DNA of 64,000 nucleotides from Actinoplanes philippinensis (GCF_900113015.1 NZ_FONV01000012.1:186001-250000); one strand, 5' to 3'. Positions 1 to 9,043 are shown, counted from the stretch's first letter. Program-made: numbers and translations. Notes: generated by a model not told the origin, from the letters alone.

Positions 1-112
1 GAAGTACACCTCGAGCACCGAGGGCCAGAAGGAGCTCTCCAAGCTGGGCTACGCCCCGCTGCCGGAGACCCTCCGGGCCAAGGTTGCCGAGTCGGTCGCC
101 ACCATCGCCTGA
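1..112 (+). CDS. pstS: PstS phosphate-binding protein, C-terminal fragment
   Basis: Only the last 36 codons are in the window, read in the frame beginning at base 2 and ending at TGA 110-112. The tail (GQKELSKLGYAPLP, then a short helix) is the usual C-terminus of the periplasmic or lipoprotein phosphate-binding subunit of the Pst ABC importer. The identification rests mainly on position, directly upstream of pstC, pstA and pstB in the same direction. The gene is cut by the window edge, so signal peptide and ligand residues cannot be seen. Confidence 0.85.
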   Translation, partial: KYTSSTEGQKELSKLGYAPLPETLRAKVAESVATIA

Positions 113-152
113 CGTACCCGCCTATCCCTCCGACACGACAGCGAGCGCGCAG

Positions 153-1223
153 ATGGGTGACTACCCCTCCCGCTCGGTGAACGCCACCGCCGGCGACCTG
201 GGCGTGACTCCGCGTCACGCTCGGGGCGCCGGCTCTGGCGCTTCCCCGAGTAACTTCGACGAGCCCCCGCGCGGTGGCGGTGGCGCACTGCCCAAGAAGG
301 CCCGGTTCTCGATCGAGGCGGGCTTCCGCGGCCTGTCCACGGCCTCCGGTGCGATGGTGCTGGTCATCATCGTCGCCATCGCCGTCTTCCTGATCTCCAA
401 GGCGATTCCGGCGCTGCAGGCCAACACCGGAAACTTCCTGACCCAGTTCGAGTGGCGGCCCAACGAGGCGCAGCCCTCGTTCGGCATCGCGGCGCTGGCC
501 TTCGGCACCGTGCTCAGCTCGGTCATCGCCCTGATCGTCGCGGTGCCGATCGCTCTCAGCATCGCGCTGTTCCTGTCGCACTACGCGCCCAAGCGGCTGG
601 CCACCCCGCTGGGCTTCGTGATCGACCTGCTCGCGGCCGTGCCCAGTGTCGTCTTCGGTCTCTGGGGCCGGGACGTCTTCCAGGAGCCGGTCCGCGACTT
701 CTCGATCTGGCTCAACAAGTACTTCAGCTGGATCCCGCTCTTCGGTGGTGACGGCCCGTTCGGTCAGTCGGTCCTGCTCGGCGGCCTGGTGCTGGCGATC
801 ATGGTGCTGCCGATCGTCACCTCCCTCTCCCGCGAGGTCTTCCAGCAGACCCCGGGCATGAACGAGGAGGCGGCCCTGGCTCTCGGCGCCACCCGCTGGG
901 AGATGATCCGGACCGCGGTCCTGCCGTACGGCAAGCCCGGTGTCATCGCCGCGGTGATGCTCGGTCTCGGTCGTGCCCTGGGCGAGACGATCGCTCTGGC
1001 GCTGACCCTGAGCGTCGCCTTCAACATCTCGTTCAACCTGATCGAGAACGGCGGCAACTCGGTCGCCGCCAACATCGCGAACTCCTTCGCGGAGGCCAAC
1101 GACACCGGCCGTGGCGCGCTGATCGCCTCCGGTCTGGTGCTCTTCGCGATCACGCTGGTGGTCAACATGACGGCGCGGGCGATCATCTACCGCCGTCGCG
1201 AGTTCCGGGACAGTGCAGCATGA
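153..1223 (+). CDS. pstC: Phosphate ABC transporter permease PstC
   Basis: This is one of the two membrane permeases of the high-affinity phosphate importer PstSCAB (356 aa). An unusually long hydrophilic Gly/Pro-rich N-terminus of about 70 residues precedes the first membrane helix (MVLVIIVAIAVFLI). The binding-protein-dependent permease loop that docks on the ATPase is seen as EEAALALGATRWEMIRTAVLP. The frame is open back to base 84 inside pstS, but ATG 153 is the first start outside pstS and is preferred. It overlaps pstA by 4 bases (ATGA), so translation is probably coupled. Confidence 0.95.
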   Translation: MGDYPSRSVNATAGDLGVTPRHARGAGSGASPSNFDEPPRGGGGALPKKARFSIEAGFRGLSTASGAMVLVIIVAIAVFLISKAIPALQANTGNFLTQFEWRPNEAQPSFGIAALAFGTVLSSVIALIVAVPIALSIALFLSHYAPKRLATPLGFVIDLLAAVPSVVFGLWGRDVFQEPVRDFSIWLNKYFSWIPLFGGDGPFGQSVLLGGLVLAIMVLPIVTSLSREVFQQTPGMNEEAALALGATRWEMIRTAVLPYGKPGVIAAVMLGLGRALGETIALALTLSVAFNISFNLIENGGNSVAANIANSFAEANDTGRGALIASGLVLFAITLVVNMTARAIIYRRREFRDSAA

Positions 1224-2305
1224 GTCTTTTGGACCGTGAGGTTCCGGGCGTCGTTATGACGCCGGACAACATTCGCAGCCGGACGCTTCCGGTCGCCGTC
1301 AACCTCGGCATCGCCGTGGGTGCGTTCGTGGTTGCCGCCGCGATCGTGCTCGGCGCCGGCATCGGCAACTGGGTGCTGGTCGTGGTGCTCGGCGCTGTCT
1401 TCTACCTGGTCGGGCTGAACGTGGTGGCCGGCCGGATCGAGGGCAGGCGGGCGGCTCGCAACCGGGCCATGAAGGCGCTCATCTACTCGGCGTGCGTCCT
1501 GGCGATCCTGCCGCTCGCGTCGGTGGTGTGGACGCTCGTCTCCAAGGGCGTCGCCCGGCTGGACGGCAACTTCTTCGGCACCTCGATGAACAACATCGGC
1601 GCCCGGGACCCGGAGGGCGGCGCCTACCACGCCATCATCGGCACCCTGGAGCAGGTCGGCATCGCCACGCTGATGTCGGTCCCGCTGGGCGTGCTCGGCG
1701 CGATCTACCTCGTCGAGTACGGCCGGGGCAAGTTCGCCGGGACGGTCCGCTTCTTCGTCGACGTCATGACGGGCATCCCGTCGATCGTGGCCGGTCTGTT
1801 CATCCTGTCGTTCTGGGTGCTCATCGTCAGCCCGTGGTTCAACGACGGGCAGCCGCGCTTCTCCGGCTTCGCGGCAGCGCTGGCGCTGGCGGTGCTGATG
1901 CTGCCGACGATCGTCCGATCCACCGAGGAGATGCTGCGGCTGGTGCCGGGGCCGTTGCGCGAGGGCTCGTACGCGCTCGGCGTCCCGCAGTGGAAGACGA
2001 TCCTCAGCGTGGTCCTGCCGACCGCGCTGCCCGGCATCGTCACCGGTGTGATGCTCGCCGTCGCCCGTGCCGCCGGTGAGACCGCCCCGGTCCTGCTGGT
2101 CGCCGGTGGCGCCGCGGCGATCAACTTCGACCCGTTCGCCGGCAACCAGCAGTCGCTCTCGCTCTTCGTCTACCAGCAGGCCGGTGACGCCTCCCGCTAC
2201 GCCCCGGACCGGGCCTGGACCGCCGCGCTGACCCTGGTGGCGCTGGTCCTGATCCTGACCGTCGCCGCCAAGCTGCTCGCCCGCCGCAACAAACTGTCCC
2301 GGTAA
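1220..2305 (+). CDS. pstA: Phosphate ABC transporter permease PstA
   Basis: This is the second permease of PstSCAB (361 aa). An N-terminal pair of helices is followed by the typical core, and the ATPase-docking EAA loop is visible as REGSYALGVPQWKTILSVVLP, followed by a Gly/Ala-rich helix (GVMLAVARAAGETAPVLL). The ATG overlaps the pstC stop (ATGA), and pstB follows 14 bases after the stop. The extra N-terminal helix pair before the permease domain is common in actinobacterial PstA proteins. Confidence 0.95.
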   Translation: MSLLDREVPGVVMTPDNIRSRTLPVAVNLGIAVGAFVVAAAIVLGAGIGNWVLVVVLGAVFYLVGLNVVAGRIEGRRAARNRAMKALIYSACVLAILPLASVVWTLVSKGVARLDGNFFGTSMNNIGARDPEGGAYHAIIGTLEQVGIATLMSVPLGVLGAIYLVEYGRGKFAGTVRFFVDVMTGIPSIVAGLFILSFWVLIVSPWFNDGQPRFSGFAAALALAVLMLPTIVRSTEEMLRLVPGPLREGSYALGVPQWKTILSVVLPTALPGIVTGVMLAVARAAGETAPVLLVAGGAAAINFDPFAGNQQSLSLFVYQQAGDASRYAPDRAWTAALTLVALVLILTVAAKLLARRNKLSR

Positions 2306-2319
2306 AGAAGGTGTCATCC

Positions 2320-3096
2320 ATGGCCAAGCGCATCGAGGCGAGCAACGTCTCCTCCTACTACGGCTCCTTCAAAGCCATCGACAGTGTCTCGATGACCGTC
2401 GAGCCGAAGACGATCACCGCTCTGATCGGCCCGTCCGGTTGCGGCAAGTCGACCTTCCTGCGGTCCATCAACCGCATGCACGAGGTTCTGCCGAACGCCC
2501 GCATCGAGGGCAGCCTCACGATCGACGACCAGAACATCTACGACCCGGACGTGGACGTCACCGCGGTCCGCCGCATGATCGGCATGGTCTTCCAGCGGCC
2601 GAACCCGTTCCCGACCATGTCGATCTACGAGAACGCGGTCGCCGGCCTGAAGCTGAACGGCGTCAAGAAGAAGTCGATCCTGGACGAGGCGGCCGAGAAG
2701 TCGCTGCGGTCGGCGAACCTGTGGGACGAGGTCAAGGACCGTCTCGACCGCCCCGGCGCGGGCCTGTCCGGCGGTCAGCAGCAGCGTCTCTGCATCGCCC
2801 GGACCATCGCTGTCGAGCCGCAGGTCGTGCTGATGGACGAGCCGTGTTCCGCGCTCGACCCGATCTCGACGCTGGCGATCGAGGACCTGATGTTCAAGCT
2901 GAAGGACCGCTTCACGATCATCATCGTCACGCACAACATGCAGCAGGCCGCGCGCGTCAGCGACAAGACCGGCTTCTTCTCGATCGACAAGACCGGTGAC
3001 CCGGGCCGCCTCATCGAGTACGACGACACCCAGAAGATCTTCAGCAACCCCGCCCAGAAGAAGACCGAGGACTACATCACCGGCCGTTTCGGCTGA
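2320..3096 (+). CDS. pstB: Phosphate ABC transporter ATPase PstB
   Basis: This is the ATP-hydrolysing subunit of the phosphate importer (258 aa, the normal size). The Walker A motif GPSGCGKST, the signature LSGGQQQRL, the Walker B VVLMDEPCSALDP and the switch His (VTHNMQQ) are all present. ATG 2320 is chosen over an in-frame GTG at 2311 because the purine-rich AAGAAGG at about 2306-2312 is at Shine-Dalgarno distance from it. It is the last gene of the pst operon and is followed by a terminator. Confidence 0.96.
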   Translation: MAKRIEASNVSSYYGSFKAIDSVSMTVEPKTITALIGPSGCGKSTFLRSINRMHEVLPNARIEGSLTIDDQNIYDPDVDVTAVRRMIGMVFQRPNPFPTMSIYENAVAGLKLNGVKKKSILDEAAEKSLRSANLWDEVKDRLDRPGAGLSGGQQQRLCIARTIAVEPQVVLMDEPCSALDPISTLAIEDLMFKLKDRFTIIIVTHNMQQAARVSDKTGFFSIDKTGDPGRLIEYDDTQKIFSNPAQKKTEDYITGRFG

Positions 3097-3112
3097 TCGA
3101 AACTCCGCGTCC

Positions 3113-3152
3113 GAGCGCCGGTCCCGCTGTTGCGAGGGCCGGCGCTCTTTTT
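3113..3152 (+). terminator. Rho-independent terminator of the pst operon
   Basis: GAGCGCCGG pairs with CCGGCGCTC around an 18-base interior, and the hairpin is followed directly by a run of five to six T. It lies 16 bases after the pstB stop. Confidence 0.9.
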
Positions 3153-3181
3153 GGGGGGTGCGGGAGGGGTGGCCGTACCGG

Positions 3182-3964
3182 CTAAGGGAGGTGAACCGTC
3201 ACCTGACCGTCCGCGGCGACCGAGATGCGGGGGTTGAGCGGCGTCGCCGCGTCGCGGTGGGCCGAGGCGGCGACCACGTCCGGGATGCTCGGACACGCCG
3301 CGATCTGGTCGAGCGTCCGGCGAGTGGGCGGCAGCATCGGCAGGTCGCCGGTGGCGGGCGCGATCCACGCGGTGCCCTCGGCCTCGCCGGAGACGTCGCG
3401 GGCGGTCTGGGCCTCCGGGAGCAGCGCGGCGAAGAACCAGGTGTCGTAGCGGCGCGGTTCGAAGTCGGGGGTGATCCAGCGGGCCCACGGCAGCAGCAGG
3501 TCGTCGCGGAGCCGCAGGCCGCGGCGGGCCAGCAGATCGGTCATGGTGAGTTCGCGGCGGGCGACGGCGGCCCGGTCGGCCTCCCAGTCGTCGGTGGCGG
3601 TGGCGGTGACCGTCCGGTCGGGCTCGGCGAGCGGCCCGGCCAGCAGGATCCCGGCCTCCTCGAAGAGTTCCCGGGCGGCGGCGCCGACGACGGCCCGGGC
3701 CTGTTCGTCGGGGACGCCGAGGCGCGCGGACCAGTCGGTGCGGATCGTCGACGGGCGGTCGGTGGGGTCGACGACGCCGCCGGGAAAGGCGTAGACGCCG
3801 CCGAAGACCATCGTGGAGGCGCGGCGCAGAACGTACACCTGGAAGCCGTCGCCGTGCGGGCGCAGCAGCACCACGGTGGCGGCCGGGCGGGCCTCGGCCG
3901 GTGGGCCGGTGAACTCGCGGGCGCGCTGTGACATGGCGGGCGGGAGCTGCATCGAGTCGGTCAC
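3182..3964 (-). CDS. Nudix hydrolase
   Basis: This 260-aa protein has a Nudix fold. The sequence VYAFPGGVVDP is followed, after a longer than usual spacer, by AARELFEEAGILL, which carries the RExxEE metal-binding core. The extended loop inside the Nudix box and the length resemble the NUDT19/CoA-type subgroup rather than MutT, so a nucleotide or CoA diphosphate substrate is likely but unproven. It starts at GTG 3964 with AGGATCG upstream; ATG 3952 is an alternative. It stands alone, divergent from the oxidoreductase at 4046. Confidence 0.85.
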   Translation of the reverse strand: MTDSMQLPPAMSQRAREFTGPPAEARPAATVVLLRPHGDGFQVYVLRRASTMVFGGVYAFPGGVVDPTDRPSTIRTDWSARLGVPDEQARAVVGAAARELFEEAGILLAGPLAEPDRTVTATATDDWEADRAAVARRELTMTDLLARRGLRLRDDLLLPWARWITPDFEPRRYDTWFFAALLPEAQTARDVSGEAEGTAWIAPATGDLPMLPPTRRTLDQIAACPSIPDVVAASAHRDAATPLNPRISVAADGQVTVHLP

Positions 3965-4032
3965 CGTTCGATCCTGGCACCGCGGGGCGGTCAGGTCACG
4001 GACGATCGTGCCGCCGGGCGCGGTCCGGGGGA

Positions 4033-4038
4033 TACGGT
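4033..4038 (+). promoter_or_regulatory. -10 element of a leaderless promoter
   Basis: TACGGT fits the actinobacterial TAnnnT -10 consensus and ends 7 bases before the ATG at 4046. Transcription would therefore start at or next to the start codon, and no Shine-Dalgarno sequence is seen. Confidence 0.6.
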
Positions 4039-4045
4039 ATCGATC

Positions 4046-5023
4046 ATGACCGGAGAGAAGGTGCGCTGGGGGATTCTCGGCCCCGGCGGGATCGCCAGCA
4101 CATTCGCCGCAGACCTGCCGCTGGTGGAGGGCGCCGAGCTCGCCGCCGTGGCCTCACGCAACCTGACGAGCGCGCAGTCGTTCGCGGATCGGCACGGGTT
4201 CGCGCGGGCGTACGGCTCCTACGCGGAGCTGGCCGCGGACGACGGCGTCGACGTGATCTACGTGGCCACGCCGCACGCGTTCCACCTGGAGGCGGCGCTG
4301 CTCTGCGTGGAGGCCGGCAAGGCGGTGCTGGTGGAGAAGCCGATCACCCTGGACCTGCCGACGGCCGCGCTGCTCATCGAGGCGGCGCGGACCAACGGGG
4401 TGTTCCTGATGGAGGCCATGTGGATGCGCTGCAACCCGGCCATCCGCCGGATCGCCCAGCTGGTGGCCGAGGGCGCGATCGGCGACGTCAGCGCCGTCCA
4501 CGCCGACTTCGGCCTGCAGGGGCCGTTCGAGGCGTCGCACCGGCTGCGTGACCCGAAGCTGGGCGGCGGCGCGCTGCTCGACCTGGGTGTCTACCCGATC
4601 CACCTGGCGCACACGATCCTGGGCGCGCCGGCGTCGGCGCAGGCGTGGGCGCATCTCACGCCGGAACGGGTGGACGAGAACACCGGGGTGCTGCTGGGCT
4701 ACGAGTCGGGTGCGGTGGCCGCGCTGACCTGCAGCATCAACGGCGCCAGCCGCAACGCGGCGTCGATCACCGGCACGGCCGGGCGGATCGATCTGCCGGT
4801 CGGCTTCTTCGTGCCGCGCTCGTTCACGCTGACCCGGCCGGACCTGGCGCCGGAGACGTTCGAGTTCCCGTTCGAGGGCAGCGGGTACCAGTTCGAGGCG
4901 GCCGAGGTGCAGCGCGCCATGCTCGCCGGCGAACGGGAGAGCCCGCTCGTCTCGCACAACACCACCCTCGAGGTGATGGCGCTGCTGGACGCGCTGCGCG
5001 AGCAGATCGGCGTCGCCTACTGA
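4046..5023 (+). CDS. Gfo/Idh/MocA family oxidoreductase
   Basis: This is a 325-aa NAD(P)-dependent sugar-type dehydrogenase. The N-terminal Rossmann fold shows GILGPGGIASTF, and the family motif VEKPITLD carries the conserved Lys. The C-terminal half is the usual alpha/beta dimerisation and substrate domain. The substrate cannot be told from sequence; the family covers inositol, trans-dihydrodiol and various sugar derivatives. No sugar operon surrounds it. Confidence 0.85.
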   Translation: MTGEKVRWGILGPGGIASTFAADLPLVEGAELAAVASRNLTSAQSFADRHGFARAYGSYAELAADDGVDVIYVATPHAFHLEAALLCVEAGKAVLVEKPITLDLPTAALLIEAARTNGVFLMEAMWMRCNPAIRRIAQLVAEGAIGDVSAVHADFGLQGPFEASHRLRDPKLGGGALLDLGVYPIHLAHTILGAPASAQAWAHLTPERVDENTGVLLGYESGAVAALTCSINGASRNAASITGTAGRIDLPVGFFVPRSFTLTRPDLAPETFEFPFEGSGYQFEAAEVQRAMLAGERESPLVSHNTTLEVMALLDALREQIGVAY

Positions 5024-5028
5024 CCGGT

Positions 5029-5056
5029 CGGGAGGGGGCTGTCCGGCCCCCTCCCG
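5029..5056. terminator. Hairpin between convergent genes
   Basis: CGGGAGGGGGC and GCCCCCTCCCG form a perfect 11-bp stem with a 6-base loop, 5 bases after the oxidoreductase stop and just before the end of the convergent GPP34 gene. It probably stops transcription from both sides. There is no T run. Confidence 0.7.
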
Positions 5057-5066
5057 GCGGCGACGA

Positions 5067-5732
5067 TCAGGACGCCGCGGCGGCCACCGCGGCCGCGTTC
5101 ATCTCGACAGCGGTCCAGACCTGCTTGACCGCCTCACGGACGGCGTCGTCGGCCGGGTTGCCCGCGACGATCGCGTCGGCCCGCGCCTTGAGCTGGGCCT
5201 TGTCGCCGCCGACCACCTTCGGCAGCGACTTCACCGAGTGCAGCAGGGCGATCAGCGAGGCGGTACGCGAATCCGGGGCGGCGCCCTCGTGCAGGGTGGC
5301 GACGAGGGCCCGGCGCAGCGCGGCCTCGTTCTCGGTGTCCGCGGCCGGGAAGCTGGTCAGCTTGAAGATGCCGAGGACCCGGGACCGGTCGTGGCGCAGG
5401 ATGCCACGCTCCACGAGACGCTCGATCACCGCTTTCCGGTTGCCCTTGACCAGCGCCTCCACGGCTTTCCTCAGGGTGCGCGGCTTCTCCGCGACGGTAG
5501 CGAGGGCGGCGTCGAGGAGCGGGTCGCCGGTCGGGGTGCGGTCGGTCACGATCGCCGCGCGGTCTTTGCCGTCCTTGCCCTCGGGTTGGCCCGGTGTCAC
5601 CCGGCCGAGGCGGATCAGGTCCAGCAGGAGCGCGCCGGCGATCACCGAGTCCAGGTAGGTCTGGTTGATCACCGAGCGGCCGGTCTTGTCGTCGAAGACC
5701 AGCTGCAGGACGTCTTCAGCGAGAGTGCTCAT
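5067..5732 (-). CDS. GPP34 (GOLPH3-like) family protein 1, end of RiPP operon
   Basis: This 221-aa protein has the GPP34 pattern: LAEDVLQLVFDDKTGRS at the N-terminus, an AGALLLDLIRLGRV helix, a TGDPLLDAAL segment, and a VIERLVERGILR...RVLGIFK segment. In eukaryotes the family binds phosphatidylinositol 4-phosphate and retains Golgi glycosyltransferases; its bacterial role is unknown. ATG 5732 is chosen because GAAGGAG lies 6 bases upstream. The start lies 17 bases inside the end of the M16 peptidase gene, so it is the last gene of the RiPP operon. A paralogue lies at 20246. Confidence 0.8.
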   Translation of the reverse strand: MSTLAEDVLQLVFDDKTGRSVINQTYLDSVIAGALLLDLIRLGRVTPGQPEGKDGKDRAAIVTDRTPTGDPLLDAALATVAEKPRTLRKAVEALVKGNRKAVIERLVERGILRHDRSRVLGIFKLTSFPAADTENEAALRRALVATLHEGAAPDSRTASLIALLHSVKSLPKVVGGDKAQLKARADAIVAGNPADDAVREAVKQVWTAVEMNAAAVAAAAS

Positions 5733-8124
5733 CGTTCGGCTCCTTCGAAAGCGGGGACAGGACACGTACGGATTCGGCGGGGCCACTTACCACAATGCAC
5801 GATTCGGTCGAGCCGTACAGAATTCGGGCGGCTTCCGCGACCTCCTCGGCGGGCACCTTGCCCAGCAGGCCCGGCAGTTGTTGCAGCCAGCGGGCGTCGC
5901 GCCCACCGGAGACCAGGATGGACAGCAGATCGGCGAGGGTGGCCGGGCTGTCGAACGCCGCGAGCAGCTGGGCCGCGCAGTACTCCCGGAGCGGGTCGAT
6001 CTCGGCGGCGGTGAGCGGCTCGTCGTGCAGCCGCTGCCGCTCGGCGGCCAGGTCGGCGAGCGCGCCGGCCAGCTGATCCGGGGCGCATTCGGCGCGGATG
6101 TACGCACGGGCGAAGGTCCCGACCAGGTCCCGGCCGGTACGCGCGTGATAGCCGCCGAGGGTGGCGCGGGCCGGGACCCGGGCGTCCGGGCCGCCGCCGA
6201 CCACCGCCGCGGCGAGGAACCGGGCCGCCTCGGACGGGCCGCCGTCCGGTTCGGCGACGCTCACGGTGATGTGGACACGGGTCGCCCCGTCCCGGCTCAG
6301 GGCGAGCGTGCCGGGCCGGGCGGCGCCGGGCCGTGGCGCCGGAACGGCGTCCGCCCGGTCGAGCACGGCCGCGGCGTCGAGGACGGCCCGCGGGTCGGCG
6401 CCGACGACGGTGAGCACGCCGGCGGAGAGCGGCGGGACGAACGGGCCGGGGCCGGGCGCGCCGAGCCAGTGCCGGCGCAGCGCGGTGTCCATCTCGTGTT
6501 CCGGGCTCGCGAGGGCGGGCGCGGAGGCCGGGCCGGCCGGGGTGTCGAGCACCGTGGCGAAGAGGTCGAGCAGGTCGGCGGCGCGGTGGCGGGGCGCGTG
6601 GGCGCTGAGGTCCAGCCAGTGCGCGTCGGCGGTCACGGTCAGGGCGCCGCCGAGACGTTCGGCCAGCGGGGCGCGGGTGGCGGCGGAGCGTACCCACCCG
6701 CCGACGGTGGCCGGGTCGTGGTCGCCGACCGGGAGGCGCAGACGGGCCTCGGCGAGTGGCGCCCGGCCGTCCGGGGCGGCCACCACGTGCAGGCCGCGGG
6801 GGAGCACGCGGTCGCGTACCGGGCCGAGGTCAGGGGTGAGCTGCGGGCCCGGCGCGGGCAGCGGGCGCGCCCCCGGCCGGGGCCGGGGCGTCACGACGGC
6901 CGGGGCCATGACCACGGCGGCGTGCGGGCGGGTGGCTAGCCGGCGGGCGGCGCCGGCGACGGTCTCCGGAGTGAGGGCGGTGAGCCCGGCGGGAATCCGG
7001 TCCAGCAGGCCGGGGTCGTCGAAGAGCAGCGCGAACCGGCCGAGCGCGCGGGCGTGCTCCCCGATGTCGGCGTGCTTGCGGTGATGCTCGGCGACGAGCA
7101 GCGGCACCACGTGGCGGACCGCGCCGGCCACCGCGTCCGGCTCGCCCAGGGTGCGCCACAGCGCCCGCAGGTCGTCGGTCACCCGATCCGGTTCCCGGCC
7201 GGGAGCGAGCAGACCTGCGGTGATCAGCACATCGGGCGTACGGGCGTCGAAAGCCCCGAAGAACCCGCAGCTCGCGGAGAGGCTGTGCAGGCCGAGCCGG
7301 GCGCCGTGCCGGGCGGTGATCCGGCCCAGCACCAGGTGGGCCAGGTAGCCCTCCAGGTCCTGTTCCGGACCGGCGAGCGGGTGGCCGACGGCCAGCGCGG
7401 TGAGCGGGATGCCGGGGCGGGTCGTGGTGAGCCGGCGGTCCGTGACCGGCGCCGGCGCCTCCGCAGCCGCTCGGCGTGGGACGTCCGCACCGCCCGGAAT
7501 GTCGCCGAAGTGCCGCTCGACCAGGGCTTCGACGTGATCCGGGTCGACGTCGCCGGCCACCGTGAGAACGGCGTTGCCGGGCGTGTAGTGGGTGTCGAAG
7601 AAGTCCTCGACCCGGTCCAGGGTGACCTCGGCGAGACGGCTGGGCTCGCCGTACCCGTCATGGGCGTCGGCGTGCCCGTCGAACAGCACCGACGGCAGCA
7701 GTGGCCAGGGGAAACCGCCGTACGGCCGCCCCCGCAGCGCCTCGTCGATCTCGGTGCCCACGCCCTCGATCTGCTCGGCGAGCCCGGCCGCCGTGAACCG
7801 GGGCGACCGCATCCGATCGGCCTCGGCGAACAGCGCCGCCTCCAGCGCGACCAGCGGGGTGACCTGGTAGTAGTCGGTGTAGTCCTGGTGGGTGGTGCCG
7901 TTGGCGGCGCCGCCCCAGCGCTTGATGTGGTCGTAGAAGCGGCCGTCGGGCAGGCTCGCGCTGCCCCGGAACATCAGGTGCTCGAAGAGGTGGGCCAGGC
8001 CCTCCTGCCCCGGGCGCTCGGAGCGGAAACCGACGCCGTAGTGCAGGGCGACCCCGGTGCGCAACGCGCCGGGCACGTGCACGATCTGAAGACGAAGACC
8101 ATTGCCGAGGGTACGAGTGCGCAT
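5716..8124 (-). CDS. Fused double-domain M16 zinc peptidase of the RiPP cluster
   Basis: This 802-aa protein joins two M16 (insulinase/pitrilysin) halves. The first half is catalytic: HLFEH at residues 45-49 is the inverted zinc motif HxxEH, and the third ligand is expected among the Glu residues of GTEIDEALRG near 122-126. The second half lacks HxxEH and is the usual non-catalytic partner. Class V lanthipeptide clusters often carry two separate M16 subunits; here they are one chain. The likely job is leader-peptide removal or maturation. ATG 8124 is preferred over GTG 8142 because GAAAGG precedes it. Confidence 0.85.
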   Translation of the reverse strand: MRTRTLGNGLRLQIVHVPGALRTGVALHYGVGFRSERPGQEGLAHLFEHLMFRGSASLPDGRFYDHIKRWGGAANGTTHQDYTDYYQVTPLVALEAALFAEADRMRSPRFTAAGLAEQIEGVGTEIDEALRGRPYGGFPWPLLPSVLFDGHADAHDGYGEPSRLAEVTLDRVEDFFDTHYTPGNAVLTVAGDVDPDHVEALVERHFGDIPGGADVPRRAAAEAPAPVTDRRLTTTRPGIPLTALAVGHPLAGPEQDLEGYLAHLVLGRITARHGARLGLHSLSASCGFFGAFDARTPDVLITAGLLAPGREPDRVTDDLRALWRTLGEPDAVAGAVRHVVPLLVAEHHRKHADIGEHARALGRFALLFDDPGLLDRIPAGLTALTPETVAGAARRLATRPHAAVVMAPAVVTPRPRPGARPLPAPGPQLTPDLGPVRDRVLPRGLHVVAAPDGRAPLAEARLRLPVGDHDPATVGGWVRSAATRAPLAERLGGALTVTADAHWLDLSAHAPRHRAADLLDLFATVLDTPAGPASAPALASPEHEMDTALRRHWLGAPGPGPFVPPLSAGVLTVVGADPRAVLDAAAVLDRADAVPAPRPGAARPGTLALSRDGATRVHITVSVAEPDGGPSEAARFLAAAVVGGGPDARVPARATLGGYHARTGRDLVGTFARAYIRAECAPDQLAGALADLAAERQRLHDEPLTAAEIDPLREYCAAQLLAAFDSPATLADLLSILVSGGRDARWLQQLPGLLGKVPAEEVAEAARILYGSTESCIVVSGPAESVRVLSPLSKEPNDEHSR

Positions 8125-8146
8125 CGAAACTGCCTTTCTCACGAGG

Positions 8147-9043
8147 TCAGGAGGAGTCGGCGGCCAGCCCGACCAGGAAGGCGACGAAGCCCGCGTAGTG
8201 GTCGAACCCGGCCTGGAACCAGTCGACGTACGAGGCGATGTCGTGCACGTGCAGCAGGATCCGGAGGACGGCGATCATCGGCCAGTCGGGGCCCAGGTCA
8301 CGGCCGTACCCGTCGAGGAGCGCCTGGATCAGCCGCTGCCAGGAGGGGCCGTCGCCGCCCAGTTGCCAGCGCAGCTCGACCAGCTCGCCGATCACCCAGC
8401 CGACGTCCATCCGCCAGTCACCGACGGCCAGGTCCTCGCCGGTGAGCAGGACGTCGCCCTGCGCCGAGCCGACGATCATCGAGCCGAGCCCGGCGGCCCC
8501 GTGCACCAGACCGGACTGGACGGCGGCGAGCCGCTCGTAGTGCTCGCGCACCAGCGCCCAGCCGGCCTGGCCGAGACGGCGACGGACCACCGCCTGGGCG
8601 TACGCCGGATAAGAGTGCCGATGGTGACCGGACAGCCAGTCGCCGAGCCGGTCCAGTCCGGGCGCCCGCTCCCCGGCCAGCGCGGCCGGCGCCGGCACCG
8701 CATGCAAGGCCCGCAGGAGCCGGCCCATGCTCCGTACCGGCTCCACCAGTTCCGCCGCCGGACCGTGCGCGAGCAGCGCTTTCGCGACCGATTCGCCACC
8801 GTCCACGTAGTAGACCCGGGCGTCGCCGCGCGAGCTGGGCACCGCCAGTCGCGCGTCACCGGTGACCCGGATCCGGGCCAGCCGGCGGTGCAGGCCGGGA
8901 TCCACCGGCACGAACGCGCGCGGGGCACGGGGGCCGGGCAGCCGGCGGCGCACGCCGATCCCGCCCGGTCCGCGTACCTCGGTGGTCCGCAGCAGCGCCG
9001 TGCCCCGCTCACCGGCGTGCCGGGGCGACGTGTCGACGCTCAT
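8147..9043 (-). CDS. Pseudokinase-like protein of the RiPP cluster (LxmX-type candidate)
   Basis: This 298-aa protein has no clear name. Its second half follows the aminoglycoside phosphotransferase layout: a Lys in GGESVAKALL, then HGAAGLGSMIV where an active enzyme has HGDxxxxN, then VGDWRMDVGWVIGELVEL resembling the DW...GD..WDL region. The catalytic Asp of HGD is replaced by Ala, so it is probably catalytically dead. Position and size make it a candidate for the third component (LxmX-like) of the class V synthetase. Its ATG overlaps the decarboxylase stop (ATGA at 9040-9043). Confidence 0.6.
   Translation of the reverse strand: MSVDTSPRHAGERGTALLRTTEVRGPGGIGVRRRLPGPRAPRAFVPVDPGLHRRLARIRVTGDARLAVPSSRGDARVYYVDGGESVAKALLAHGPAAELVEPVRSMGRLLRALHAVPAPAALAGERAPGLDRLGDWLSGHHRHSYPAYAQAVVRRRLGQAGWALVREHYERLAAVQSGLVHGAAGLGSMIVGSAQGDVLLTGEDLAVGDWRMDVGWVIGELVELRWQLGGDGPSWQRLIQALLDGYGRDLGPDWPMIAVLRILLHVHDIASYVDWFQAGFDHYAGFVAFLVGLAADSS

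Noticed and set aside
1187..2317. 376-aa reading frame on the minus strand opposite pstA
   Set aside because: It is antisense to a certain gene, composed of Arg/Gln/Asp/Gly-rich low-complexity sequence, the usual shadow of GC-rich codon bias.
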